Assembly (NCBI GenBank): GCA_009763385.1
Contig: CM019823.1
Location: 174,250,574-174,314,573 of the forward strand
Source of the DNA: Coix lacryma-jobi var. lacryma-jobi
Lineage: Eukaryota > Streptophyta > Magnoliopsida > Poales > Poaceae
DNA length: 64,000 nucleotides
Direction of reading: 5' to 3'
Numbering within the stretch: the first letter of the stretch is position 1; every line of letters begins with the position of its first letter. The notes beneath the pieces are model-generated. The model ran no database searches. It had not been told where the DNA came from and was given only the letters and a program-made list of their open reading frames with translations. Shown here one piece after another: positions 11,055 to 22,900 of the stretch. The translations under genes and the position numbers were made by a program.

Positions 11055-11420
11055 CTCCCTAAGTCCCAAAACAAGTGACCCTTAGCTAGAGAGACTATAG
11101 CGTGTTTGGATTGAGGAATAATCCTACGCAACATCAGTTGGTCCGGCATGGCACCACTCCTGATAGGATCGGGTGGTGATTTGCTCTTGTTTGGTTTGTA
11201 GAAGGCTACTACGGAACGTGTTCGTCCGATCATTTCTAGAGAGCGACTCGGTGCTGTGTTTTCTGCATGTGGAGTGGATGACTTGATGACGGACAGGTTG
11301 GAACCGTGGCGGGGACCAAACACCGCAACAGGCTCGGATACAGGTTCGAATAATTCCGCGTCGATCCGTTCCGTTGTCCAAACACGTTATAAAGGATCAC
11401 TTATTATGGGACGGAGGGAG
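11055..11420. mobile_element. Stowaway-type MITE carrying a second inserted element
   Basis: The left end CTCCCTAAGTCCCA and right end TGGGACGGAGGGAG are inverted repeats flanked by TA on both sides (11053-11054, 11421-11422). The body is split by an insertion at about 11100-11387 with ends GCGTGTTTGGA / TCCAAACACGT, flanked by TATA on both sides. Removing the insertion leaves a MITE of about 75 bp. Confidence 0.7.
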
Positions 11421-11422
11421 TA

Positions 11423-12371
11423 GCTAGGTAGAGTATTACAGTATATGTCACCGTCCGTTGGGTGACGCACCCACAGCCTAATAAGGTGTGACTAGGGGCC
11501 TATTTGATCGGAGGTCTGGACATGTTGCTTGATAAAAAATTCTGATGTCTGGATGTTGCCTGGAAAATTGATGTTTTTTGTCTGCCCAGACAAGTACAGT
11601 GAAGATGTGTTTGGTTGGTGACATGGACTTGAGAAACTAATACGATTTCTAGTATAATATAAGTTTAACACCTATGATTAAATAATATGAGGATAGATAA
11701 AAAATTTAAATAATAAATATTAATAATCATAATCTAGATTGCAAAAAAAAAACTTTAAATTTGATGAACAGGAAAAGATACTTTCTGGTGAACAGTAATA
11801 TGATTATAATTTTTTAGCAACATCATGTACGTTACTTGTGCAAAATAAAAAAAACACAACAATAATTAACAGTAGAAAACATGCACAATAATAAATTAGC
11901 TTGAACTAACTCTGATTACACAACCAGGCAAATGTTGCCAGCACCAGTCGCTCGTTTTTAGAGGCCTGTGTCTACTCTCTGTTGCCTGGACCAGGCAGGT
12001 AGCCAGTGCTTCATCCGAATAGATGTCAGGCAAGACATAGGCAGCCATCCACCTAGGCAGATGGACTCCAGGGCACCATCTAAAAATGCCCTTGGCGGTG
12101 ATAAACCAAACATGTCCGTACCTAATCAAGAGCTAGCTCTTTTTTTTTCTTTTCTTCTATTAAAATAGGGCAAAAATTTTAAAACTAACTTATGAACTAC
12201 TTATTGCGTCTGCCCTACAAGATGATTGAGAAAACAGTCCTCTAAAGACGTCATCGTTGCAGAAGGTGTTGGTCGGCCGAGTACCGACCAACGACCTATA
12301 AAACTGATTTGGTCAAGGAAGGCACTTGGTAATATATGGCTTAATTGCTAGAGCTTCAACATGATAATTAA
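11423..12371. other. Noncoding DNA, probable old transposon fragments
   Basis: AT-rich with no supported ORF. Segments such as TTTGGTTGGTGACATGGAC near 11610 and GATAAACCAAACATGTCC near 12100 look like decayed transposon ends, but no pair could be closed. Confidence 0.4.
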
Positions 12372-12556
12372 GGGTTTGCTTAGATGCACCATCTAAACCT
12401 TAAAGCTAATGTCTCTAAACAGATTGTTTGGAGTCTAAATTTAGTTATAAACTTTACCTCACCTCATATTACGGGCTTTAGATCTCAAAAACTAAGCTCG
12501 AATTCTCTAAAACTTCTAGAGCTTCAAAGTTTAGAGGAGAGGAACCAAACAAACCC
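12372..12556. mobile_element. Tourist-like MITE with TAA target duplication
   Basis: The 185-bp element starts GGGTTTGCTTAGATG and ends GGAACCAAACAAACCC, flanked by TAA at 12369-12371 and 12557-12559. The 3-bp TAA duplication fits PIF/Harbinger-derived MITEs. Noncoding. Confidence 0.7.
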
Positions 12557-13092
12557 TAAAGTCTTTAGGTGAGGTCATTCTTAGGTACTCTTTTCTTATA
12601 TGATTATACTAATGACCTAATGATATTAAAATTAGAGGATTTGCTATATTTCACACGCCTGAAATATAACATCTTTTCAGGCGACGACTACAAACCTTCA
12701 GATCTCCATCCAATGGTTCAAATCTATTAACACAAATCACAATAAACAAATGATAATTTTTTCTATGGACGGACAAAAACAAAACTGTTCAGGCGCCTGA
12801 AATATATAAAATGTGTAAAATTAATAATATAATATAGAGGACAAATAAGTCATTGGCAAGAGGCATTGAGGGGGGGGGGGGAGGCAACGTGGACGTGCAA
12901 GCCAAGTTAGGTTCCAACCCATATCAAGCTTAAAGCATTTTCTTAGGCAACATTATAAATAAACTATAATTTATATCTTGGGTCTTGTATAAAATAATAC
13001 GGAGCAGACACAACATAGAGGCATAGAGTTACAAATCTTTTATTTATTTTTAGAAAACTTGAAAGCAGCTGCAGGCCCGCAGTCCAGTCTCT
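12557..13092. other. Noncoding AT-rich DNA with G tract
   Basis: No supported ORF. A run of about 12 G near 12871 is a simple repeat. Nothing else recognised. Confidence 0.4.
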
Positions 13093-14425
13093 GGGTTGTT
13101 TGGTGCCCAGCCATCGCACGCCAGTTGAGGTGTGGCACGGCCACCAAAGCTATGGCGTTGTGTGGCGAGGGAAGTGGCCGCCACACTCTGACGAAAATCA
13201 ACACACAAGGCTGTTTGGTCTGCGGCCACAGCCCGCCACAGCAGGTGTGGCGCCGCCCAAAGTCTTGTGGCTGCCACCACATGCAACCATCCAGCTGTGG
13301 CAACACCAAAGTTACGGCGTCAATATTCCCCGCCATAACTGTGGCGAAGTTTTGTGAAGGAAAAAGTTGTGGCCGCCGCAGCTTTGTCTTCAACCAAACA
13401 ATAGCCATTTGTTGTTGGGAGAATTAGGAATATGGCCTCCAAAAAAAGTTGTGTTTAGGAATGTGGCCTTTTTTTTTGAATTTGGGAATCTGGCCTCAAA
13501 ACAAAATTTGTTTAGGAATATGGCCTTCCGTCAGCTTTAAGAGCTAATGGTGTTAAATCTAGGGTAAAAAGACCATTTTACCCCTATATAAAAAATAGTA
13601 GAGTTTTTTTAATTTATTTTATATTCCGAGTATATAATTATATTAATCCACATATATAATCACACATATAAAATAAACAAAACTCATAGAAGGCCAGTGT
13701 CCTTTTCTTGGTTTCTGAGTATACTCAGAATATATATTTATCATATATAATCATACATAGTGTCCTTTTCTGAGTATATAATCACAGATATATAAAAAAT
13801 AGCAGAGTTTTGTTATTTATTTTATATTCTGAGTATATAATCACATTAAACCACATATATAATGACACATAAAATAAATAAAACTCATAGAAGGCCAGTG
13901 TCCTTTTCTCGGTTTCCGAGTATACTCAGAATATATATTTATTATATATAATTGCACTACTGTCCTTTTCTGAGTATATAATTACATATATATATTTATT
14001 ATATATGTGGTTAAATATAATTATATACTCAGAATATAAAATAAAAAAACAAAACTCTGCTATTTTTTATAAGGGGTAAAATGGTTTTTTTACCTCATAT
14101 TTAACACCGTTAACTCTCAAAACTGACGGAAGGCCATATTCCTAAATAAATTTTGTTTTGAGGCCAGATTCCCAAATTCAAATAAAAAGAGGTCATATTC
14201 CTAAACACAACTCTTTTGGAGGCCATATTCCTAATTCTCCCTTTATTGTTTGGCAAGCCGCATCCTAGACGTGGCATCTCTGGCCGCAAACCAAACACTG
14301 ACGAGTTGTTTGTGGTAATCGCATATTTAGCATGGCAAACGTGAGCGGGCAACTAAACAGCAGCTAAAAAACTGTGGCAGCCGGAAGTATGGCGTGGCCA
14401 GTAACGGCGGCAACCAAACAGCCCG
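13093..14425. mobile_element. Putative TIR transposon hosting a foldback element
   Basis: The left end GGGTTGTTTGGTGCCCAGCC and the right end, read inverted (GGGCTGTTTGGTTGCCGCCG), are similar. The outer arms are rich in GTGGC and CCACA motifs. No coding frame and no clear target duplication are visible, so family and exact ends are uncertain. Positions 13417-14241 are a separate insertion. Confidence 0.45.
13417..14241. mobile_element. Foldback, Mutator-like non-autonomous element with long TIRs
   Basis: The 825-bp element begins GGGAGAATTAGGAATATGGC and ends with its near-exact inverse. The two arms (13417-13615, 14050-14241) match for almost 200 bp. The 9-bp flanks are TTTGTTGTT (13408-13416) and TTTATTGTT (14242-14250), differing at one base, as expected for a Mutator-type target duplication. 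The middle holds diverged repeats of TGTCCTTTTCTGAGTATA. No coding sequence. Confidence 0.8.
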
Positions 14426-14718
14426 GGGACGGCATATTCTTCTTGGACTCCGTATGCCGAGCGGCGAACCCTTTGCTCCTGAGTCCAGACTTTTCTTTCC
14501 GTCTTTGGTCACTACGTACAGCCCACACTAGCCGTACTACAAAGAATTTAGTAACGAGAATTTAGCCCATCAAGTAGTGCTTAGCCCAGCCTAGAATCAT
14601 ATATTGCATAAATAGTAGAAAATTTATTGGTAAATGCAGTATATAAAATTAATCAAAATTGATAATTACTCCATGTTTACTCTATCAATTTGTCGATTTC
14701 CAGACACAGTACACACTA
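14426..14718. other. Noncoding spacer
   Basis: Short, no supported ORF, nothing recognised. Confidence 0.4.
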
Positions 14719-14977
14719 CTCTCTCAATATTGTAAAACTTGACGTTTGAGACAGCGACACGGTCTCTAAAACATCACTTTGACCACTTGTTTCTTTAAAA
14801 ATATTTATTGGAAAGTGGTATATGTATATTTTTATGAAAGTACTTTTCAAGACAAATTTATTTATATGTTTTTTTTACACCTATAGACTTAATAATTTAA
14901 AAGTTATTTATGATTTATATTCTCAATGTTTGACTCAAACCTTGTCCAAAACGTCAGCTTTTTCAATATGGAGGGAG
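14719..14977. mobile_element. Stowaway-type MITE, family A
   Basis: Ends CTCTCTCAATATTG / CAATATGGAGGGAG, flanked by TA. The body carries GACAGCGACACGGTCT and TTTGAC motifs shared with the elements at 15711, 32493 and 40054, which therefore form one family. Noncoding. Confidence 0.7.
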
Positions 14978-15033
14978 TATATGGTTTGTAATAACCTCTA
15001 TAAAGTTGTGACAAACTTACCAATTACTATATA

Positions 15034-15292
15034 CTCCCTCCATCCCAAATTATAAGGCATTCCAAGAATCTTGGAGAGTCAAAGTTTTTCAACTTTGACC
15101 AAATTTATATAATAAGATAATAATATTTATGATATCAACTAAGTGTAATTAGATTCTTCATTAGTTATATTTTCATAATATATATATTTGATGTTATAAA
15201 TCTTTGTATTTCTCTCTATAATTTTGGTCAAAGTTGAAAAACGTTGACTCTCCAAGATTCTTGGAATGCCTTGTAATTTGGAATGGAGGGAG
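15034..15292. mobile_element. Stowaway-type MITE with long TIRs
   Basis: Ends CTCCCTCCATCCCAAATTA / TAATTTGGAATGGAGGGAG, TA on both sides. The inverted repeat extends about 70 bp inward through AAGGCATTCCAAGAATCTTG and its complement. It would fold into a long hairpin. Noncoding. Confidence 0.85.
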
Positions 15293-15710
15293 TAGGTGTT
15301 TTCCTGCTTTGCATTTAATATAAGTTATAGTTGAAAACATAATTAGAGTTATGTCAACTCTTGTTGCATCTTCTTTAACATCATAAATCTATATTGTAGT
15401 TTTCAAATTTTGTTCTTATTATATTTTTGTTCATTTTTTCTATATAAAAAACACAGTACATGTGATCTAGACTCCACTCTTAGTAACTAGAGTGGCATAA
15501 TCAAGATATTTAGGTTCATCAATAAAGAGTTATAAACTTAGTATTGTTTTATAAAATAAATAGAATGGCTACGATTAAACTACATGCACTTATCAAATTA
15601 TACTACTCTCACTCTCAAACCCCAGTATGGCTCGAGGGTCGACGAGAAGCAGTCACTTGACAAGAGAAAAGGAAGGTAACCTTAAAATTAGCATGAAAGA
15701 TAATACTATA
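15293..15710. other. Noncoding spacer
   Basis: AT-rich, no supported ORF, nothing recognised. Confidence 0.4.
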
Positions 15711-15960
15711 TTCCCTTTATACCAATGTTAGTTTTTGGTTTGCACAAGATTTGGATCAAACAATGAGAATATAAATCTATTAAGTTTCTAAGTTTACAAA
15801 TATGAAAAATATATTAATAGATTTGTCTTGAAAAATATTTTCATAAAAATATACATATATCATTTTTCCATCAATGTTTTTATAAAAACAAGAGGTCAAA
15901 GTTATGTTTTGAATATTGTGTCGCTGTTTTAAACGACAACTAATATGAGTATGGAGGGAG
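15711..15960. mobile_element. Stowaway-type MITE, family A
   Basis: Ends TTCCCTTTATACC / GAGTATGGAGGGAG with flanking TA. The internal sequence (ATAGATTTGTCTTGAA, TGTGTCGCTGT) matches the copy at 40054 closely. The left end has decayed. Confidence 0.7.
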
Positions 15961-16074
15961 TATTTATCATGACCCTGCAATGCATTATGTTGATCATGAG
16001 TATTGTAAGCACAATTAACATCTACTCTAAATAACCATCATTTTCGCTTCCCGAGAAACATCTTTAACTACATA

Positions 16075-16165
16075 CTCCCTCCGTCCCATTGAAAGTATCG
16101 TTAGAAAACCGTGTCCCCCTCACAAACACGCTTCCCGGACGACACTTTCAATGGGACGGAGGGAG
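16075..16165. mobile_element. 91-bp Stowaway-type MITE, family B
   Basis: Ends CTCCCTCCGTCCCATTGAAA / TTTCAATGGGACGGAGGGAG are a perfect inverted repeat flanked by TA. The centre contains CCCTCACAAACACGCTTCCCGG. It is related to the element of the same length at 37068. Confidence 0.85.
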
Positions 16166-16320
16166 TAATAATTAATATTATTAGAAAAATCTTTAAATCT
16201 AAATTTTTAACAAAATTATTTAATAAAGATATAAATGTTACGCACATTTGATATGAATCGAGTCAAATTTGTGGCACACATATCAACAACGATAGTTATT
16301 TAGGAACAGTGGGAGCAGAG

Positions 16321-16569
16321 CGTTTGGTTGGTGACCAGAACTTGTCATGTCATAGATTCGTCGTGCCACAGTTTTTCTAGCAGCCGTTTGGTTCATTGCC
16401 ACAGCTATGGCACGCCACACTTTCTTAGCACCATGCCCCACATGTCATAGACTCATTTTCGTGCCAAAGTTTGCCACAAGTGTGACTTCGATTTTGTTCG
16501 CCACACTTTCTGTGACAGCCACAGTTTGCCGAAGGTCAGGCGTGGCAAGTTCTGGTCACCAACCAAACG
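16321..16569. mobile_element. MITE with CGTTTGGTTGGTGACC ends
   Basis: Ends CGTTTGGTTGGTGACCAGAA / TTCTGGTCACCAACCAAACG are a perfect inverted repeat of at least 20 bp. The body has repeated GCCACA motifs like the putative element at 13093, suggesting a related hAT-type family. No coding frame; target duplication not clear. Confidence 0.65.
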
Positions 16570-19129
16570 GACCCAATTTTGGTAAACTAATTATTAGTCA
16601 TAGTTAAACCTTTGGTTTTGCTGCAGCCCACCCGGTTAGGACGGGCAGTCTGTCAGTTCAAGCCAGGTCGACATAGACATGTCTTGACTCACGATCTACC
16701 AAATCACTGTGGATGGGCCACTAGAACCGAGCAGACACAGGATTACGTGTCATTTATTAACAGTGATCCTGTCACTATCTCATTCTCATCCCACTCCCTC
16801 CACAGTGATCTAAATCTTGTCCCAGTGGGCCATGCTATATTGGATGGTCCCAAAACTTGATGTAAATCTTGTCCAAAACTATTTTTTATCAAATTTGGAG
16901 GGAGTATTTCGTTTTTATTTTTGCTGAGCAGCCTTCTTTTTACCACCGCTCACGTTTTCTCCTGAGTTATACCTCCTGGACAGTGCGATGAATAGTAGCA
17001 ACGGTTACTACTGTCACTCTTTTTTGAAAAAGAAAAAAGAAAAGAGAAAAAAGAGGAAAAGAATACAGTTGGTATCTGAAAAAGGTATTTTGTTTTATTT
17101 TAAATGCGCAGGAGGATCAATGCAATGCTGTTATTATTGGGCAGTGCAGTGTCAGAGCGCAGACAGGTTTGAATGGTTGACTGTGCAACAGGTCTGCAGG
17201 AGAATACTGTACCCCATACAGTACAGTACAAAGGCCCGGACAGAATGAAACTGACATCAAATCAGCTTTGGAATCTTTGATGCAAAGCCATCAGCCATTA
17301 ACAAGCCGAAGTTTAGTGCTTGCTTGGCAGAACAGAACACAATCTAGTGGCGGAGTAGTAGCAAGTAGTGCTCCCAATCTCCCATCCGTAGGAGTGAGTA
17401 GCTTGCTTTCTTTCCAATCTCGTTTGCATGCAAGCTTAGCTAGCTAGTACGTACTAAAATCCAAGGGAAAAGACGAAAGCGGGATAAGTGGAATGTGAGG
17501 GAAATATAAAAGAAGAAGTGCAAATAAAGCAAAAGAGCGGCGAGCACGGCACAATGGGATGCTCAGCAAAGCGGGGTAGCTGTTCTCCTCAGCCTTGGTC
17601 ACTGCAGCTATGGCTACCAAGCAGGGAGGACCGGAGGACTGGAGGAGGGAGCCATGGCACCCGAGCAACTTTTGCATTCAAGGCTGCATTGCCTCTGTCC
17701 CTGCGTGCGTGCCTGTGCGCCTGTGCCTGTGCCTGCCTGCTTCTCTCTCTCTCTCTCATGTCATTGACATGTGCTACTACTAGTAGGAGAGAATCAGACT
17801 AGAGACTCCTGCTATCAGAGAAGAGGAGGGGGTAGCTTTATCGGGGATGGCTGGTGGGGCTGCCATGTCAGGGGAGGGGAATGTGGAGGCATGCCTGCAC
17901 AGTCCTGGCCTGTCGCGCCTTTGGGGGGAGGCCGGCCCACAGCCCACACAGACCACAGACCACAGGCCACAGTCCCACACGCACGACGCGACACCAACCC
18001 ATGCCGTTTTGCTCAGCGCCCGCTGCGGGCTGGGCAGGCTCCCCTAGTCCCCTAGCCCCTCCCCGTCTATCTTGGCAATGCACATTTCGGTGCAACCTCC
18101 ATTGATTCCTCCCTGCCCTGCCTAGCTCTGTCTGACCTTCTTCTTCGAGCATGGCTGCATGGGGAAGGCATGCGTTGCCATGCCATGCCGTGTCGTCGAT
18201 CGGCATGCCGCAAGTGCAATCCCTGCTGCTACCTTTGCGTTGCATGGGCATTGCCTATTCTATGCTAGCTTCGGGCGTCGAAACATGCGAGGCGGATGAA
18301 AAAAGATCATAAAATAGAGTATGCATTGAGCAGGAGAAAATAAATGCTGATCGGATTTTTTTGCTTCCAATGAATTATGGTCGGACCTGGGATTCGTACT
18401 CCTACAATTATGGTCACAATCGGTGTGATCAGCTCCAGTCACCTGTGTGTGATCAGCCTCCTCCCTCCGTACTACTAGGCTACCAGTGTGATCCAGACAG
18501 TGTCGTTGTACAGCTACACGTACCGCTACTACTCCCCTCCCTCCTCGGCTGACTCTGCAATCTGTACTGTTCCTCAGTAAATGCAGCCTGATGACTGCCA
18601 ATCTGCCGAAGAGGACTGGTACTACTACTGCACTTCGCTGGGATCTAACGAGTATCTTCAATTTTTATACACGTTTGATTTTAGTTATTCTAATAATATT
18701 TTATGAGAAAGAATAAATCAATTTACAACTGATACACCGCCGGTTGATAAGACTTGATTTGTTCTAGCTATTTTAATAATGTTCTACAAAGATAATAAAC
18801 CATAGTATATACTCCCTCCGTCCCTAATTGATAAGTTCAAGAGAATATACTAGCAGCCCACTTCAATGAGCTTGTCGTCAAGTACTACCAAATGATGAAG
18901 GGTTGATCCTAGAGGTGGTTCAGAAAGCCGTACTGTTGTATTGACTCTGTTCATTTAAACTTATAAATCGGTTTATCAACCGTATTACGAGTTATTCACT
19001 TTCACGGAATACTATCGAAACTGTCGAAATAAGCTTAAGTGAACAGGCTCATTGTTGATGATCGGGAGACAGACAAGACGTTCAAGAAGATTCCTCGCAA
19101 GAAATGAAGTACTCCGTACGTGGTCTACT
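16570..19129. other. Noncoding DNA with a partial Stowaway end and simple repeats
   Basis: No supported gene in about 2.5 kb. A Stowaway-like right end (GGAGGGAGTA) is seen near 16898 and a left end (CTCCCTCCGTCCC) at 18812, without partners I can place. A CT microsatellite lies near 17743. The GC-rich stretch 17600-18250 is open in several frames but has no recognisable domain. Confidence 0.45.
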
Positions 19130-19339
19130 AGGCACCACTAGAGAACACGCCTTTGGACGATCTATTAATTGAGCTATAGTCTCGGTCAAAAATTGTGTCT
19201 GGGGCTAAAGACCAATACCAACCGGGACTAAAGGTCATGGGCCTTTGGTACCGGTTGATATTGGTGAACTAACCGGGGCTAAAGGTCCTTCCCGAGTGGA
19301 TTCAAAAGGAAAACGTCTAGAACTATCACTAGTACAGAA

Positions 19340-19660
19340 CAGGCCTATTGCCCCTGGCCATTTTGGCCTTTAGCCCCGGACATGGAGCCGGGGCTAAGGA
19401 ATCGGGACTAAAGCCCCGACCTTTAGCCCCGGTTCCATGGCCCGGGGCTAATGGAGGGACCTTTAGCCCCGGTTGGTAACACCAACCGGGACTAAAGAGG
19501 CCAGCCACGGTGGCCCGGCTGGAGGCCCCTTTAGTCCCGGTTGGTAACACCAACCGGGACTAAAGGGGCCTCCAGCCGGGCCACCGTGGCTGGCCTCTTT
19601 AGTCCCGGTTGGTGTTACCAACCGGGGCTAAAGATCCATCTGCTTTTTTCTTTTTTCTTT
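19340..19660. repeat. Left subterminal repeat array with a 173-bp near-perfect palindrome
   Basis: Repeated motifs TTTAGCCCCGG and CCGGGACTAAAG occur in both orientations, as in TNPA-binding subterminal regions of En/Spm-type elements. Positions 19461-19633 form one large inverted repeat with arms of about 85 bp, containing GGCCAGCCACGGTGGCCCGG and its exact complement. The centre is near 19547. Confidence 0.85.
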
Positions 19661-19968
19661 TTCTGTTCTTTTCAATTGGTTATTGTTTTTGGTTTTACAA
19701 TTACATTAGGTTTTCTAATACGTATTCTTCGCTGCTAATATATTCTATTATATTAGGCCAGTTTCAAATACACGTATTATTCTTCGCTGCTAATAAATAT
19801 ATATAAACACATAAAATTTACAATTACACACAAATGAAATATGAAACTATACATATATATATATATTATAGAGCTAGCTATACACACATATGTACATAAA
19901 ATATACAACATTATCCATCATGCATGCTTAACTTGATATTTACACACAAATATAATACCGTTCCTAAC

Positions 19969-22900
19969 TTAGAGGTCATACAAGTGTTCATCTTGGTTTG
20001 GCTTCATTGGTTCGTCTTTATTAAACCAATACTCGGTGCCAGACTTAAGGACATGGTCATTAAGGAAGCCCGCGATGGTCTCTTGAATTGCTTTGAGGCG
20101 GACCTTATCCATCACCTGGTTCTTCAACCATGTCTCCTTCAATTTGGATTAAAATAAAAAGAAAGTATTAACATACATAATATTTATGTAATAGCAACAA
20201 AAAATAAAATAAATTTATTTACATGTTACGTACTTGCTGACTCTGTAAAGGAGTTCTTTTTTCATACACCGTCAGAAACTCGCAAACATAGTACCCACAT
20301 AAATTGTTTCCCGGTGACTGCCGTAGAACCCACTGTACAATATGTAAAAAGAGTACTCTCGGTTGAGCGTGCGTCTGCTGAGTGATGCTAATTAAGGTAA
20401 AGAGGCGGGGAGGTACTCTACAACTTACATTTAGGAGTAGAGGATCAGGAAGTTGCGCTTTCAGATCCGGACGGTGTTTCTGAACAAACCAAGTCCAAAC
20501 CCTTCACAATAATTGGAACGTTAATTAACTATTGCAGAGTTAATTAAAGAGCTATAGCAGGAATCAATATTTAAAGATCACATTACCCTCGGATAATATT
20601 AATCATATCTTGGTAATCTTCTTGTGGTTTTCTCAGAGAGTCATAGATTAGCAAACGACTCTCGTGGAGATCGATCACCATTAGAATCCAGTGAAAACTG
20701 CATTTATGTTTATATAGTCAACACATATATATATCTTTATGTCAACCTATAATAAAATGTGCATATGATAACAAAACTCACCTAAAGTTGTAGGGGAATA
20801 GTATATATCTTTTGTCCCTTTGGTTTACCAAGAACCTCCGCAAATTACTCTCTGTTTGAGTTTTCCATGCATCCGAGTGAGTATTGCTTGGGTGCTTGAA
20901 GACGATATATGGATCGATGAAACCAATCTCCTTGTCATTTTTATGCCTTAGTTGTCTCATCATGTTTCTGCACATGTTTAGAAACGCTTGCTAGCAGTGT
21001 GAGGATAATTACTTATACATATACATAAGCTAAAGTGAGATTATTAAAGGAAACAATCACTTACAGGCAGAAGCAGCTGACGAGAGATTTGTCGAGAGCG
21101 TCCATGTGGCAGAGCTGATGTAACTCATTAAACTGAACATATATGATGTCATCACCACGGAAGTAATCATGGTCTCTAATTCTGACGCAAATGTAGTCAT
21201 CAGCTTTTCTGCCACACGTCGTAAGGTACCACTGATTTAGCAAGTGCATCTGTGTACCAAGATCCCTCAGGGCCGCTGGGTTGTATAGACTTTGGCCATA
21301 TACATATGCCCTCTGCCATTTATCAACTTCTGGAGCACTTTTGATGCCTGCTTCTCCGAGTATGTTTTCCACATTCAAACCAGTTTCCTCGAAAAATGCG
21401 AGCAGTTGCGCAGGATCAACGTCTCCATATGCTCGTTGTATGATTTCCATGTTTGTACCGTATTCATTATCAACAACTAGATCTGGCACTGATTGCTTCT
21501 CTTGTTCCCCGAGCTGTGGGACACCCTTTCCTGCTCTCTTCTTTCCCTTCTTGGCCTCCTCAAGTGATTTGCTAAGTGTGCGATCATAGTCTGATTTTGG
21601 CGAAGCCTTACGGGCAGCACGTACATTTTTTTGGTGAGCGTCCACAGTTTGCCTTAGTTTTTCAGGACGAACAAAAAGGTACGGCTTCTCCGGGTTTCGC
21701 TTTGCTCGACCACTAGCAATGGCAGCTTCGAAGAACTTGTTACAGTCTTTTTGCACTGCAGCGTCAGTCTCCTCCTCGGTCATGTCATATGCAAGTTTTG
21801 TCATCTTGGGAGCTGGTTTTCTCACAGGTGCTTTCTTCTTTGGAGGTGGTGGGGCTGACGCCTTTGTTTGTGTGACAGGCCTCTTCTTTGTTGGCGGTGG
21901 AGGTGTTGGAACCCGCCGTGGAGATGGGGCAGGTGGCGGTGTCGGAGCCCGCTTTGGAGGAGATGGTTGGGTCGGTGGCGGTGTTGGATCTCGTCGTGGA
22001 GGAGATGGGGCCGGTGGCGGCGTTGGATCACGCCGTGGGGGAGATGGGGCCGGTGGCGGTGTTGGATCCCGTCGTGGAGGAGATGGGGCCGGTGGCGATG
22101 ATGGATCCCGTCGTATTTGATCTTGATCATCATCGTCCGCAACACTGTGATCATGTGGTGAATGTAGAATTGGACTTAGGTTGGGGGATGTCTTGCTGCG
22201 AAAACAACATGGTATGAGTATCCATTTATACTATTAGCTCACCAATACTATTAAGTTTCATTCACTAATTTCATACACACCTAGGGATAGGTTGTTGAGG
22301 AGGAGGTGATGCGCCAGGAATTATGATATAGCGCTTGCGCCAACATATGAATGTCTTCTCCGCTTCTCCTAATGTATTCTCTCCATCACCTCCTTTAATG
22401 TCAAGTTCGACATTCTCGTAACCTTTTACCACCCTGTCCACCGAGACGCTAGCATATCCAGGAGGTATTATTGCTCCATGACTTCTTGGTGTCTTCGTAG
22501 GATCGATAGGAGATACAACACCTATAGCCACCATGACTGTGGTATTCCCCTGTGGAATGTGCAGTTCACATGTCGTGAGAGGCTCGGTGATGTCGTCCAC
22601 AGGAAAGCGCAGTGCTGCGTCTGGGACCTCTGTGGAAGCGCAACTGCTTTTCATTTGCTCAGGGGGGCTGATGTTGACTCCCGGCTCTGATGCAGATTGA
22701 CTTTGCATTGCTAACTGCACTTGCCTTTTTATTTCCTCGTTCATTCTGCCTTCAAGTGCTTTTTCTCGCTCAACTGCTTCAAGAGCCGCGGCCTGTGACT
22801 GAATAACCATTTCTTCTAACCGGCGCATCCGCTGTGCCTCCTCCTCCTTCTTTCTCGCGCGGCTTCTATAGGTCTCTTTGTCCTGAGGGAAGGCATGTAC

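Noticed and set aside
17610..17720. miR408-like sequence (GCTGCATTGCCTCTGTCCCTG)
   Set aside because: Several mismatches to the mature miRNA as I recall it, and the upstream arm pairs for only about seven bases.
18812..19060. Complete Stowaway element
   Set aside because: A left end CTCCCTCCGTCCC is clear but no matching right end with TA could be found.
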